From JACOTK01 sp963743945 (lineage in GTDB: Bacteria; Actinomycetota; Acidimicrobiia; Acidimicrobiales; CADCSY01), in the NCBI GenBank assembly GCA_963743945.1, contig CAVURO010000001.1, forward strand, positions 1-64,000: a stretch of 64,000 bases of DNA, in the 5' to 3' direction. This document shows positions 41,362-49,524 of the stretch, in pieces (position 1 is the first letter of the stretch; every line of letters starts with the position of its first letter). Made by a program: the position numbers and the translations under genes. Under the pieces are notes generated by a model. The model had not been told where the DNA came from. It ran no database searches and saw nothing but the letters and a program-made list of their open reading frames with translations.

Positions 41362-41690
41362 CAGGACGACCCCTTCCTCCTCTTGCGTGTCATCGACAAC
41401 AACAGGGCCACGATCACGCCACCGCCGAGCAGGACGATTGCATACGGGGCCCAGGACCAATTGCCATGGAAGGTGGTCCCGGTCTCGTCCTGCAGCACGC
41501 GAAGTCCTGCGAGGGTGAGCAGCACCATGCCCATGCCCAGCAAGAGCGAGCCGAGCAGGCCCCAGCCAACGTAGCGCCCCAACTTCTTGGCAGGATCAAC
41601 CGTCTCCTGCTTCACATAGGCGAGCACCATCTCCCACAACTCGGACACAACCGTGGAGAATGACGAAGAGCGAAACGGGCGGTCGGGCAC
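41361..41690 (-). CDS. Holin-X-like small membrane protein
   Basis: A 109-residue protein with the two-helix layout of the actinobacterial 'holin-X' family (PF07332-like): a soluble N-terminal helix (VSELWEMVLAYVKQETVDPA), two hydrophobic helices (GWGLLGSLLLGMGMVLLTLA; YAIVLLGGGVIVALLLSM) and a basic tail. Such proteins are chromosomal, not phage lysis genes, and probably modulate the envelope. GTG 41690 follows a TAAGGT box by six bases, and it heads the three-gene operon. Confidence 0.65.
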   Translation of the reverse strand: MPDRPFRSSSFSTVVSELWEMVLAYVKQETVDPAKKLGRYVGWGLLGSLLLGMGMVLLTLAGLRVLQDETGTTFHGNWSWAPYAIVLLGGGVIVALLLSMTRKRRKGSS

Positions 41691-41696
41691 GGGCGA

Positions 41697-41702
41697 ACCT
41701 TA
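41697..41702 (-). promoter_or_regulatory. -10 box, leaderless start of the small-membrane-protein operon
   Basis: TAAGGT on the minus strand, six bases before GTG 41690. Confidence 0.45.
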
Positions 41703-41989
41703 GCCGAATCCGGCAAACGGGTCCGCCCGATCGTCGTGGCGGCATCCACGACAACGGCTCCCCGTGCCACCCAGCCTTCAGTCACCTCCTTGCGCTCAAG
41801 CCCAAGGTCAGGACCACGACCATCCGATACGGCCACAGCGCAGGAGGCGATTCCGCTGATCTCACCTGAACTCAGCCAATGCCGTGATCGAACGTACAAT
41901 CGGCTTCGTGGGAGGAGCGCTCGTCACCAAGCGCACAACCGGCGATGTCTACTCCTATCCCAACATCCACCAGAGGACTTTGATCGGGA
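41703..41989. other. Non-coding gap
   Basis: No convincing gene. A short plus-strand frame from GTG 41884 to 42027 reads VGGALVTKRTTGDVYSYPN and looks protein-like, but it lacks a ribosome site or -10 box and runs into the end of the opposite gene, so it may be a fragment of a lost gene. Confidence 0.35.
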
Positions 41990-42223
41990 CTACCGACTGT
42001 TGGATGGCTTGCGGTTGGCACGCTTGACGGCTTTATGCCGGTAGAATGCCGCCATCAGGAGTTCAACGAAGCCACTGGCCGACAGCACTATGATGGCGCC
42101 TGCTATCGACAAAACAGCCGCAATCCACTCCGGTTCGGAATTTGGTCGGAAGAGCGAAATCCCGAAGCCGATAAGCAGCAGTCGCTCCCACCATCGCAAC
42201 GTTCGATCCTTCGGCGGAGCCAT
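41990..42223 (-). CDS. Small two-helix membrane protein in an AT-richer patch
   Basis: A 77-residue protein with two hydrophobic stretches (WERLLLIGFGISLFRP; WIAAVLSIAGAIIVLSASGF) and a Lys/Arg-rich end (RHKAVKRANRKPSNSR). Base composition and codon choice are less GC-biased than its neighbours, which suggests later acquisition. ATG 42223 follows a TAATAT box by seven bases. No family recognised. Confidence 0.5.
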   Translation of the reverse strand: MAPPKDRTLRWWERLLLIGFGISLFRPNSEPEWIAAVLSIAGAIIVLSASGFVELLMAAFYRHKAVKRANRKPSNSR

Positions 42224-42230
42224 CGACCAA

Positions 42231-42236
42231 ATATTA
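42231..42236 (-). promoter_or_regulatory. -10 box, leaderless start for the small membrane gene
   Basis: TAATAT on the minus strand, seven bases before ATG 42223. Confidence 0.45.
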
Positions 42237-42348
42237 CATGGGGGACATTCCATCCGTTCGAGATGGTGGTGCTTGCAACGACCTCGTACACGCACGCATT
42301 CAGCTGGGTATCTCCCCGTTTGGCGGTCACGCCGCCAGGACGGTTGCG

Positions 42349-43779
42349 CTAGGGGCGAGCGCTGACCGGGACAAGAGGGGCAAGGGTATCGAGAGCGGGG
42401 ACGTCGGGATAGCGTGCCAGGACAGTGCCGAGTTCATCCTGCAGTCTGCGTCCCGCTGCGAGGTTGTCGATGTCGTTGACCACCTGGGTGAAGGTCAACA
42501 CGGTTCCGCCACCCCCTTCGACCCTGCCCACGAGTGCGGCAACGTGGTTCAGCGACCCTGTCTTGGCCCGAAGCTTGCCCCTCGCCGGGCTGTCGAGGAA
42601 ACGTTTGGTGAGGGTGCCGCTGAAGCCGGCGACGGCAAGGCCTCGGTCGATCGGGCCTCCGGCATCGATGTCGGCTGCCAATCCCTGAAGCGCGGTGCAG
42701 GTGATCCGGTTCGTCGGGTCGAGCCCCGAGCCGTCGACCAGGTGGATCCCTTCGGGCGCCACGCCCAACTCGCGAAGCGATGCCGCGATCACCTGGAGTC
42801 CTGCATCGGTGGAACCCTCTCCGGACACGCTCAGCCCGATCTCCTTGACGAGAAGTTCAGCTGTGCCGTTGTCGCTCTCTCGAATCAGGTCGGTCACCAA
42901 CTCCCCCACCGTCGGAGAATCCAGGCGCGCGATCTCGATCGACCCCGCCGGCGCCCTCCCCGCGCCGACCTCACTCTCCACCACGACACCACGGGCTCGC
43001 AGCAGCTCGGCGAACACCGATGCAGCGCCTCCGGCGGGGTCGTCAAAGGGCACCGGCTCGGGCTCCCATGCTGCGAAGCCGTCGTTGACCGTGAGTGCGC
43101 TGAGCGGCCCGATCTCGTGATCGTCGAGGTAGCGGCCGGGCCATGAGGCAATGCTGCGGATGCCGTCGTAGCGGCTCTCGTCACCCAGAACCCGACCGCG
43201 GACCTCGCGCACGCCGGCCGCGACGACTCGATCGGCCAACGACTCCAGCGAGCTCGCCAGTGGCGGCTGATGCGTGCGCTGATCGGCCCAGCCCTGCGTG
43301 CCCAGCACGGGGTCGCCGCCACCGACCAGCCACAGGTCGCCGCGGACGACGCCCTTGCTGGGCCCTGTCGCCGAGCGGACCGTTGTCACGAGTCGGGTAT
43401 CGGGACCCAGTCGCCGCAGCGCGGCAGACGCGGTCAACAACTTGAGGGCCGAGGCCGGCACCACGGCCTCGTCGGGCCGGCGTGCATAGAGGACGTGGGA
43501 CCCCTCGGACACCACCAGACACGACGAGGATGCGTGGCGACTCCACGTGCGGTCCAGCGACGCGATCAGGCGCCGCTCCCCGAGTGGCTGGGCGATGAGG
43601 GCCGGCACGCGTCTGGGCGACAGGACCGGCGTCGCGGGCGTCGAGGTGGTTCGGGCCAACCCATCGCCGCGGGATGCGGCCCGCGCTCCCTGATCGCCCT
43701 GCACGGCCATGACCATCGCCACCGCTGCGACGATGGCCGACAACGCCATGGATGCCCGGATGAGAACCGTGTCAGCCAT
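42349..43779 (-). CDS. dacB: D-Ala-D-Ala carboxypeptidase/endopeptidase, S13 (PBP4/DacB)
   Basis: A 476-residue penicillin-binding protein that trims peptidoglycan cross-links. An N-terminal hydrophobic anchor (LIRASMALSAIVAAVAMVMA) is followed by the nucleophile motif VPASALKLLTASAAL (SxxK), the SxN motif RESDNGTAELLVKEI and the KTG motif RAKTGSLNHVAALVG. A domain inserted between SxxK and SxN fits the S13 family. It starts 9 bases after the acyl-CoA synthetase gene and may be on its transcript. Confidence 0.9.
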   Translation of the reverse strand: MADTVLIRASMALSAIVAAVAMVMAVQGDQGARAASRGDGLARTTSTPATPVLSPRRVPALIAQPLGERRLIASLDRTWSRHASSSCLVVSEGSHVLYARRPDEAVVPASALKLLTASAALRRLGPDTRLVTTVRSATGPSKGVVRGDLWLVGGGDPVLGTQGWADQRTHQPPLASSLESLADRVVAAGVREVRGRVLGDESRYDGIRSIASWPGRYLDDHEIGPLSALTVNDGFAAWEPEPVPFDDPAGGAASVFAELLRARGVVVESEVGAGRAPAGSIEIARLDSPTVGELVTDLIRESDNGTAELLVKEIGLSVSGEGSTDAGLQVIAASLRELGVAPEGIHLVDGSGLDPTNRITCTALQGLAADIDAGGPIDRGLAVAGFSGTLTKRFLDSPARGKLRAKTGSLNHVAALVGRVEGGGGTVLTFTQVVNDIDNLAAGRRLQDELGTVLARYPDVPALDTLAPLVPVSARP

Positions 43780-43788
43780 GTGGAGCGG

Positions 43789-46032
43789 TCAACGGTCGTG
43801 CCGCTGCCGCCAACGCGCCCGGGCCCAGAGGTGGTCGAGTGCAGTGACCGCCCGATGGGAAGAGGCATAGCAGAGGCGGCCGGTCTCCCGGACGGCCCTG
43901 ACACCGGGATTGTCCGGCATCGCCACCGCCAGCTCGGTGGCCACGAGAACGGGCTTGCCCGTTGCATCGGAGACTGCGGCCGCTGCCTGGGCATAGCGAA
44001 CGTCCTGCCGCTCGTGATAGGCGACGATGCGCTCGATGCCGTGATCCGGGTGGAACGGTCCCTGTCGCATGAGCCGAGCCTGGTTCGACTGAATGCCCAG
44101 ACCGAGGAAGATCACCGCATCGACCCCGGGGTGTCTCGCCACGAGCTCCAGGATCTCCGGGACCGTGTCGCGCGTCTCGCCGCCTGCGAGGTCGATCGGG
44201 TTGGAGCGGCTCCAACGCGGAGGGAGCTTCGCATCGATCGCCGTGCACAGATCGGCGGGGAGCTCGACGAGATCGAGGGAGCTCCGGTGGAGCGCGTCTG
44301 CCGTGACCACTCCCCATCCACCGGCGGTCGTCACCACCGCAACACGCGGCCCCTTGGGCAATGGCTGACTCGCAAACGACGCCGCTGCCTCGTAGGCCTC
44401 CTCCACGGTCGTCGCGTGCACGATACCCAACTGGCGGCACATCCCGCCGAAGACCTTGTCGTCGGCAGCCAACGAGCCGGTGTGGCTCGCCGCGGCCTTC
44501 CGGCCCGCCGGCGAGGAGCCTCCGGTCACCACCACGAGCGGCAGATCGGCGGCAACCGCCCCGAGACGCTCCACCCCCCGGGGCCCAGCGGCGAATCCCT
44601 CGAGATAGGCCAGCGCGACATCGGTCTCGACATCGGATGCGAAGTACTCGAGGTAGTCGAGGACGTCGACGGCAGCCGCGTTGCCGGCGGAGACGGCTCG
44701 GCTGATCCCCACGCCGGTCTGGGTCGCCAGGTTCAGGAAGGTCGACACGAGGTTGCCCGACTGACTGGCAACCCCGATGCGCCCGCTCGGCGGGTACGGT
44801 GCGACGATCTGGGCGCACAACGATGCCGGCGTCGACACCAGACCCTGTCCGTTCGGCCCGGCAAGCGCGATGCCCAGCTCCTCGGCCAATGCCACGAGCT
44901 CCTGCTCGGCGAGACGACCCTGGTCACCGGCCTCCCCGTAGCCGGCGGAAGCCACAAATGCGGCCCTGACGCCCTTTGCCGCACAAGCCCGAAGAAGATC
45001 GGCGTTGGTCGAAGCCGGCGTGCAGAGGACCACGAGATCGGCCTGTCCTGCCGGAAGCTCCTCGACGGATGTCGCGCATTGGACCCCCAGCACCTCGGCC
45101 CCCTCGCGATTCGTGGCAAACACATTCCCCCGGTAGCCACTCGCCAGGATGTTGTGCAGGGCGACGAACCCGAACTTGCCCGGATGCGTGGATGCTCCGG
45201 CGACGATCACGCCGCGGGGATTGAACAGCGGGTCGAGTCGCATGGGATCGAGTCGCATGGGATCGGGACGAAGCGGGTCGGGGCGAAGGGACTCGGAGTG
45301 AAGGGGCTCGGAACGTGTCGACGATCCCCGCCCGACCCCACCCGCGACGGTGTCGAGATCGACCGGGGCATGCAACTCGACCGGGGCTTCCAACTCGACC
45401 AGGGCGTCAACGGCCACGACCGCGCCCTGCGGCGTGATGATGAGCGGATTGAGCTCAGCGGACACGATTCCCGCCACGTTCCCGGCACACTCGGAGAGCC
45501 CGCACAGGAGCTTGACCAATGCCGATCGATCCGCGGCAAGCTGACCTCGAAAGGCGCCGAGCAGTGCCCCCGCTGCGAGCTCATCGAGCATGTCCTCCGC
45601 GTCGGACGGTTGAATCGGCGTCACGCGGAAGGTCACGTCGGCAATGGCCTCGGCCAGAACCCCTCCGATGCCGACCATCACCACCATGCCGAGCTGGGCA
45701 TCCCGATGGAGTCCGACGATGAGCTCCCGGTTGCCCCGAACCTCGGGAGCCACGAGGACGGTGACCGCTCCGTCCTCGGGTCGGGTCGCCGCCAGAAGTG
45801 CCGTGGTGGCCGCGCGCAGTGCGACCTCGTCGTGGAGACCGAGGTGCACGAGGCCGCGCTCGGTCTTGTGAGCGATGCCGTCCCCGCAGAGCTTCGCCAC
45901 CACGGGATACCCGAGGGTCGCCGCGGCCTCGACGGCCTCATCGGGTGAGTTGACCTCGCACTCATCGGCGAAGGGCGCGCCGTAGGCGCGCAACAGGCGC
46001 TTGGACTCCGATTCCGAAAGGGTCCGGGACAT
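43789..46032 (-). CDS. ADP-forming acyl-CoA synthetase (acetate-CoA ligase type)
   Basis: A 747-residue fused ligase in beta-alpha order. The ATP-grasp part comes first (SESESKRLLRAYGAPFADEC; GYPVVAKLCGDGIAHKTERG; ELIVGLHRDAQLGMVVMVGI; AELNPLIITPQGAVVAVDAL). After a linker made of 15-base repeats come the CoA-binding domain (FNPRGVIVAGASTHPGKFGF) and the succinyl-CoA-ligase-like domain with the phospho-His segment KAAASHTGSLAADDKVFGGM. It makes acyl-CoA with ADP release. The upstream TetR gene ends one base before, so this enzyme is likely under its control. ATG 46032 is chosen at the conserved start. Confidence 0.87.
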   Translation of the reverse strand: MSRTLSESESKRLLRAYGAPFADECEVNSPDEAVEAAATLGYPVVAKLCGDGIAHKTERGLVHLGLHDEVALRAATTALLAATRPEDGAVTVLVAPEVRGNRELIVGLHRDAQLGMVVMVGIGGVLAEAIADVTFRVTPIQPSDAEDMLDELAAGALLGAFRGQLAADRSALVKLLCGLSECAGNVAGIVSAELNPLIITPQGAVVAVDALVELEAPVELHAPVDLDTVAGGVGRGSSTRSEPLHSESLRPDPLRPDPMRLDPMRLDPLFNPRGVIVAGASTHPGKFGFVALHNILASGYRGNVFATNREGAEVLGVQCATSVEELPAGQADLVVLCTPASTNADLLRACAAKGVRAAFVASAGYGEAGDQGRLAEQELVALAEELGIALAGPNGQGLVSTPASLCAQIVAPYPPSGRIGVASQSGNLVSTFLNLATQTGVGISRAVSAGNAAAVDVLDYLEYFASDVETDVALAYLEGFAAGPRGVERLGAVAADLPLVVVTGGSSPAGRKAAASHTGSLAADDKVFGGMCRQLGIVHATTVEEAYEAAASFASQPLPKGPRVAVVTTAGGWGVVTADALHRSSLDLVELPADLCTAIDAKLPPRWSRSNPIDLAGGETRDTVPEILELVARHPGVDAVIFLGLGIQSNQARLMRQGPFHPDHGIERIVAYHERQDVRYAQAAAAVSDATGKPVLVATELAVAMPDNPGVRAVRETGRLCYASSHRAVTALDHLWARARWRQRHDR
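45229..45318. repeat. Six 15-bp units coding the domain linker of the acyl-CoA synthetase
   Basis: Units such as GGGATCGAGTCGCAT and GGGATCGGGACGAAG repeat in frame and encode a five-residue linker pattern (R-P/L-D-P-x) between the ATP-grasp and CoA-binding domains. Confidence 0.75.
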
Positions 46033-46033
46033 G

Positions 46034-46645
46034 TCAGGGTTCGAGGGCTGCACGGAAAAAGGCACGGATGTGCTCGAGGCGCCGGTCGAGCGCATCCGGC
46101 CCCATGGGGTCCTGGCCGAGAAGCCCCTCCAGGAACGGTGCGTCGCTGAAATAGCTGAGCAGGGCGCCGTACCCGGTCAGGAGCAGTTGCTCGGGGTCAT
46201 GACGACGAAAGGTGCCGGACTCCATCTCACGGGTGAGGTAGGCCTGGGCGCGCTGAAAGTGCATGCGAAGGGCGCCACCGAGGTCGAAGCCGAGATGATC
46301 GCCGTTCTCGATCGCCTCCCGACGGACGAGGCGGACGAAGTCGGGATTCTCCTGGAAGAACGCAAAGCCGGCCGTGAGCACATGGTCGACCTGGTCCCAG
46401 CCCTCTCTGGGCCCGCGAACGGCCTCCTCTACCCGCAGTCCCCAGTCCACGAGCGAGCGGGTGAACACCTCCTGGTACAGGGCCTCCTTCGAGGCGAAGT
46501 GATGCAGCAGGCTCGGACGCCGTATGCCCACGGCTGCAGCGATGTCCGCAAGCGAGGTCCCGTAGTAGCCGTGCTCGGCAAACGCGACCATCGCCGCGGA
46601 CAGGATGGCCTCACGCGTCGAAGGCGTGTCCGCTGCGGTAACCAT
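46034..46645 (-). CDS. TetR-family transcriptional regulator
   Basis: A 203-residue repressor-type protein. The N-terminal helix-turn-helix is complete: TREAILSAAMVAFAEHGYYG, TSLADIAAAVGIRRPSLLHH, FASKEALYQEVFTRSLVD. The C-terminal ligand domain has several aromatic residues (FAFFQENPDFVRLVRREAIE). ATG 46645 is set by a leaderless -10 box eight bases upstream. It is followed by the acyl-CoA synthetase gene and diverges from a DUF983 gene, so it probably responds to an acyl compound and controls both sides. Confidence 0.87.
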   Translation of the reverse strand: MVTAADTPSTREAILSAAMVAFAEHGYYGTSLADIAAAVGIRRPSLLHHFASKEALYQEVFTRSLVDWGLRVEEAVRGPREGWDQVDHVLTAGFAFFQENPDFVRLVRREAIENGDHLGFDLGGALRMHFQRAQAYLTREMESGTFRRHDPEQLLLTGYGALLSYFSDAPFLEGLLGQDPMGPDALDRRLEHIRAFFRAALEP

Positions 46646-46653
46646 TGGCCACG

Positions 46654-46659
46654 AGGATA
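46654..46659 (-). promoter_or_regulatory. -10 box, leaderless start of tetR
   Basis: TATCCT on the minus strand, eight bases before ATG 46645; it overlaps the opposing box at 46658-46663. Confidence 0.45.
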
Positions 46660-46663
46660 GCGT
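46658..46663 (+). promoter_or_regulatory. -10 box of the DUF983 gene, overlapping the tetR box
   Basis: TAGCGT on the plus strand, ten bases before ATG 46674; a GGAGTGA stretch in the gap could also serve as ribosome site. Confidence 0.4.
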
Positions 46664-46673
46664 GGAGTGACAC

Positions 46674-47126
46674 ATGGACGATCCGACCGGCCCATCCACA
46701 CCGATCATGCTTGCCCGAGGCGTGCGTCGTCGTTGTCCGATGTGCGGCGCGGGGAGCCTCTTCACCCACTGGTTCAGAATCTGCGAGCACTGTCCCCGCT
46801 GCGGCATGCGCTTCGAGCGGGAGGAGGGCACCTTCGTCGGGGGCATGTTCATCAACATCGCGCTGACCGAGATCGCGCTGGCCCTGTTCATCGTCGTCGG
46901 CTTCGCCTTGACGCTTCCGGACCCTCCCGTGGGACCCATGGTGGTCGGTGCGGTGTTCATCAGCATCCTGGTGCCGACCCTCGGCTACCCGTTCTCCAAG
47001 ACGATCTGGGCCGCGGTTCACCTCGCCATGCAACCACTCGAGCCCGCCGAGCAGGCCGAGGCGGCGACCGCCCGGTTCCAACTCGACTGGGAACGTGAGC
47101 ACCCACCCGGAACGGCGAGCCGGTAA
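46674..47126 (+). CDS. DUF983 membrane protein
   Basis: A 150-residue protein with a zinc ribbon at the start (RRRCPMCGAGSLF; CEHCPRCGMRFEREEGTFVG) and two hydrophobic helices (FINIALTEIALALFIVVGFA; MVVGAVFISILVPTLGYPF). This is the DUF983 layout, small membrane proteins sometimes placed near lipid or respiratory genes; function not proven. Divergent from tetR, which may regulate it. Its TAA stop is part of the next gene's -10 box. Confidence 0.82.
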   Translation: MDDPTGPSTPIMLARGVRRRCPMCGAGSLFTHWFRICEHCPRCGMRFEREEGTFVGGMFINIALTEIALALFIVVGFALTLPDPPVGPMVVGAVFISILVPTLGYPFSKTIWAAVHLAMQPLEPAEQAEAATARFQLDWEREHPPGTASR

Positions 47127-47129
47127 CGT
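47124..47129 (+). promoter_or_regulatory. -10 box, leaderless start of the gene at 47137
   Basis: TAACGT ends seven bases before ATG 47137; its TAA is the stop codon of the DUF983 gene. Confidence 0.45.
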
Positions 47130-47136
47130 CTGGCCC

Positions 47137-47523
47137 ATGGAGATCGTCGCTGCCCTGTTCGTCGACAACCTGGCCATGCGCCAGGCGCCCGGTCCTTCCA
47201 CCCGCATCGACCTCACCGGCGTCTACTTCTCCCTTGCCGCCCCCGGGCCCGTTCCGGTCACCATCGAGCCCCATCTGGTCGTTCTCATCCGTTGTCCGCT
47301 TGACGCGAGCGCCAACGGGGTGCTCGAGACCGTCTTCGTGCGGGGCGACGACGAGCTCGCCCGCAACGTGCAGCCCATCGACATCGAGCCGGGCAAGTTC
47401 GGCTACCGCCTGGTCCGTTCGGAGTTGACCTTCGACGACTACGGCAGCATCGAGGCCCGCTGCCGCGTCGACCAGGGCCATGTCCTCACCGTGCCGTTGA
47501 CCCTGCTGCCCCCGGCCGGCTGA
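47137..47523 (+). CDS. Hypothetical protein (DUF6941-like)
   Basis: A 128-residue beta-rich protein: MEIVAALFVDNLAMRQAPGP, STRIDLTGVYFSLAAPGPVP, HLVVLIRCPLDASANGVLET, ending with the paired strands GSIEARCRVDQGHVLTVPLT. The opening 'own-gene product lacks a signal, LFVDN...GVY' pattern recalls the DUF6941 family of small beta-sandwich proteins, which I am not certain of. It has a leaderless promoter of its own and precedes the transketolase gene by 17 bases. Confidence 0.6.
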   Translation: MEIVAALFVDNLAMRQAPGPSTRIDLTGVYFSLAAPGPVPVTIEPHLVVLIRCPLDASANGVLETVFVRGDDELARNVQPIDIEPGKFGYRLVRSELTFDDYGSIEARCRVDQGHVLTVPLTLLPPAG

Positions 47524-47527
47524 GAGC

Positions 47528-47533
47528 TAGGGT
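47528..47533 (+). promoter_or_regulatory. -10 box, leaderless start of tkt-tal
   Basis: TAGGGT ends seven bases before GTG 47541, supporting this N-terminus rather than the internal ATG at 47596. Confidence 0.45.
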
Positions 47534-47540
47534 GGTTCCG

Positions 47541-49524
47541 GTGACCGACGACATCGAACAACTCGGCATCAACGTCATCCGGGGACTCGCCATGGATGCT
47601 CCCCGAGCAGGCCAATTGCGGTCACCCGGGAACCGCCATGGCCCTGGCGCCCCTTGCCCACGTGCTGTTCAACCGCGTGATGCGCCACGATCCCACGGCC
47701 CCCGACTGGCCGGACAGGGACCGTTTCGTGCTCTCTGCAGGCCACGCGTCGATCCTGCTCTACGCCATGTTGCACCTCCATGGCTACGGCCTCACGATCG
47801 AGGACCTGCGGGACTTCCGCCGGCTCGACTCACGGACGCCCGGCCACCCCGAACACCGGCACACCGCCGGCGTGGAGATGACGACCGGCCCGCTCGGGCA
47901 GGGTTTTGCCGGCGCGGTGGGCATGGGCATCACGGAGCGTTGGCTGCGCGCCCGATTCGGCGCCGACATCTGCGATCATCACACCTTCGTCATCTGCAGT
48001 GACGGCGACCTGCAGGAGGGAGTCAGCCACGAGGCGGCGTCGCTTGCCGGTCATCTCGGTCTGGGCCGCCTGGTCTACGTCTACGACGACAATCACATCA
48101 GCATCGACGGGCCCACCGAACTGTCGCTGTCCGACGATGCCCCCGCCCGCTTCCGTTCCTACGGCTGGCATGTGGACGACATCGGCGAGGTGGCCAACGA
48201 CTGCGATGCGCTCGAGGCCGCGCTTCGGCGGGCGATGGCCGTCGAGGATGCGCCCTCACTGATCGTGTTGCGCAGCCACATCGGCTGGCCCTCCCCGAAC
48301 CGTACCGACACCAGCAAGGCCCACGGTGACCCGTTCGGCGCCGAGGAGATCGCGGCCACCAAGGAGCTGTTGGGTCTGCCGATGGACCAGGCCTTCTGGG
48401 TCCCCGACGAGGTGCTCGCCCACTACCGGGCGTCGGGGGCCAGGGGTCGCTCCACCCGTTTGGCGTGGCAAGACCGACTCGATGCCTGGAGCGGCGACCG
48501 AGCCGAGCTCGAGGCGTGTTGGAACGGTGCCGGCCTGTCGGGCTGGGAGACGAAGCTCCCCACCTGGGAGCCGGGCCAGATGGTGGCGACCCGCAAGGCC
48601 GGCGGCGCGATCCTCAAGGCCGTCGCCGACGTCGTTCCCGGCCTGATAGGCGGAGGCGCCGACCTGACCGCCAACACCGGCACCGAATTGGCGGGCCAGG
48701 GCATCCAGTCGGCCGACGACCCGGGTGGGCGCCAGATCTATTTCGGGGTGCGTGAACACGCCATGGGAGCGGTGATGAACGGCATGGCGCTCCACGGGGG
48801 GGCCCTCCCCTTCGGCGGCACCTTCTTCGTGTTCAGTGATTACATGCGACCGGCCGTGCGCCTCGCCGCCCTCATGGGCATCAAGGTGATCTATTCGTGG
48901 ACGCACGATTCGGTCGGCCTCGGAGAGGACGGTCCCACCCACCAGCCGGTCGAGCACCTGGCATCGTTTCGGGCGATGCCGGGACTCAGCGTCCTGCGGC
49001 CCGCGGATGCCAACGAGTGCGCTGCCGCATGGCGGATGGCGATCGAGGCAACCGGTCCCGTCGCCATGATCCTCTCCCGACAGGACCTCCCCGTCCTCGT
49101 CGGCACCGCCGACAACGAGGGCGTCGCTCGGGGCGCGTACGTGCTCGTCCCCGCCGGCACGCCCACGCCCGATCTGGTTCTGGTCGGAACCGGAAGCGAG
49201 GTGCACCTTTGCGTCGCCGCAGCCGAGGTGCTGGCCGCCGACGGGATCGACGTCCAGGTCGTCTCGATGCCCTCCTGGGACCTCTTCGACGCGCAGGAGG
49301 ACCACTACCGAGATCACGTCCTGCCGGTCGACGCCGCCATCCTCGCCGTCGAGGCGGGGGCATCGCTCGGCTGGGACCGCTACGCCGACGACGTCGTGGC
49401 GATCGACCGATTCGGCCTCTCCGCTCCCGGCGCCGTAGCCCTCGCCACGCTGGGCTTCACCGTTGAAGGCGTCGTCGATCGAGCTCGAACACTGTTGGCA
49501 GATCTTCGGGAGGACACCCTGTGA
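47541..49524 (+). CDS. tkt: Transketolase, frame broken near 47604
   Basis: A thiamine-diphosphate enzyme of the pentose phosphate pathway, about 660 residues when repaired. The front reads DDIEQLGINVIRGLAMDAP in one frame. One extra C in GCTCCCCGAG (about 47600-47604) must be removed to reach EQANCGHPGTAMALAPLAHV. TPP and metal motifs are intact: TTGPLGQGFAGAVGMGI, CSDGDLQEGVSHEAA, VYDDNHISIDGPTE. So are the pyrimidine domain (HAMGAVMNGMALHGG) and C-terminal domain. ATG 47596 gives an in-frame but N-truncated reading. Since the enzyme is normally essential, an assembly error is plausible. Transaldolase follows with a GTGA overlap. Confidence 0.88.

Noticed and set aside
41361..41690. Phage lysis holin
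   Set aside because: The holin-X-like family is chromosomal in Actinobacteria and no lysin or phage genes are close.
41884..42027. Plus-strand 48-codon frame
   Set aside because: Looks protein-like but has no promoter or ribosome site and overlaps the opposite gene; kept only as a possible fragment.
43270..45948. An 892-codon plus-strand open frame
   Set aside because: Mirror of the acyl-CoA synthetase and DacB genes in GC-rich sequence; no motif or start signal.
46646..46966. Longer N-terminus for the TetR protein
   Set aside because: The upstream codons are antisense to the DUF983 gene and lack helix-turn-helix features; the -10 box supports 46645.
47596..49524. Transketolase starting at the internal ATG 47596
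   Set aside because: This would drop a conserved N-terminal helix that is still coded one frame over and would ignore the -10 box at 47528.
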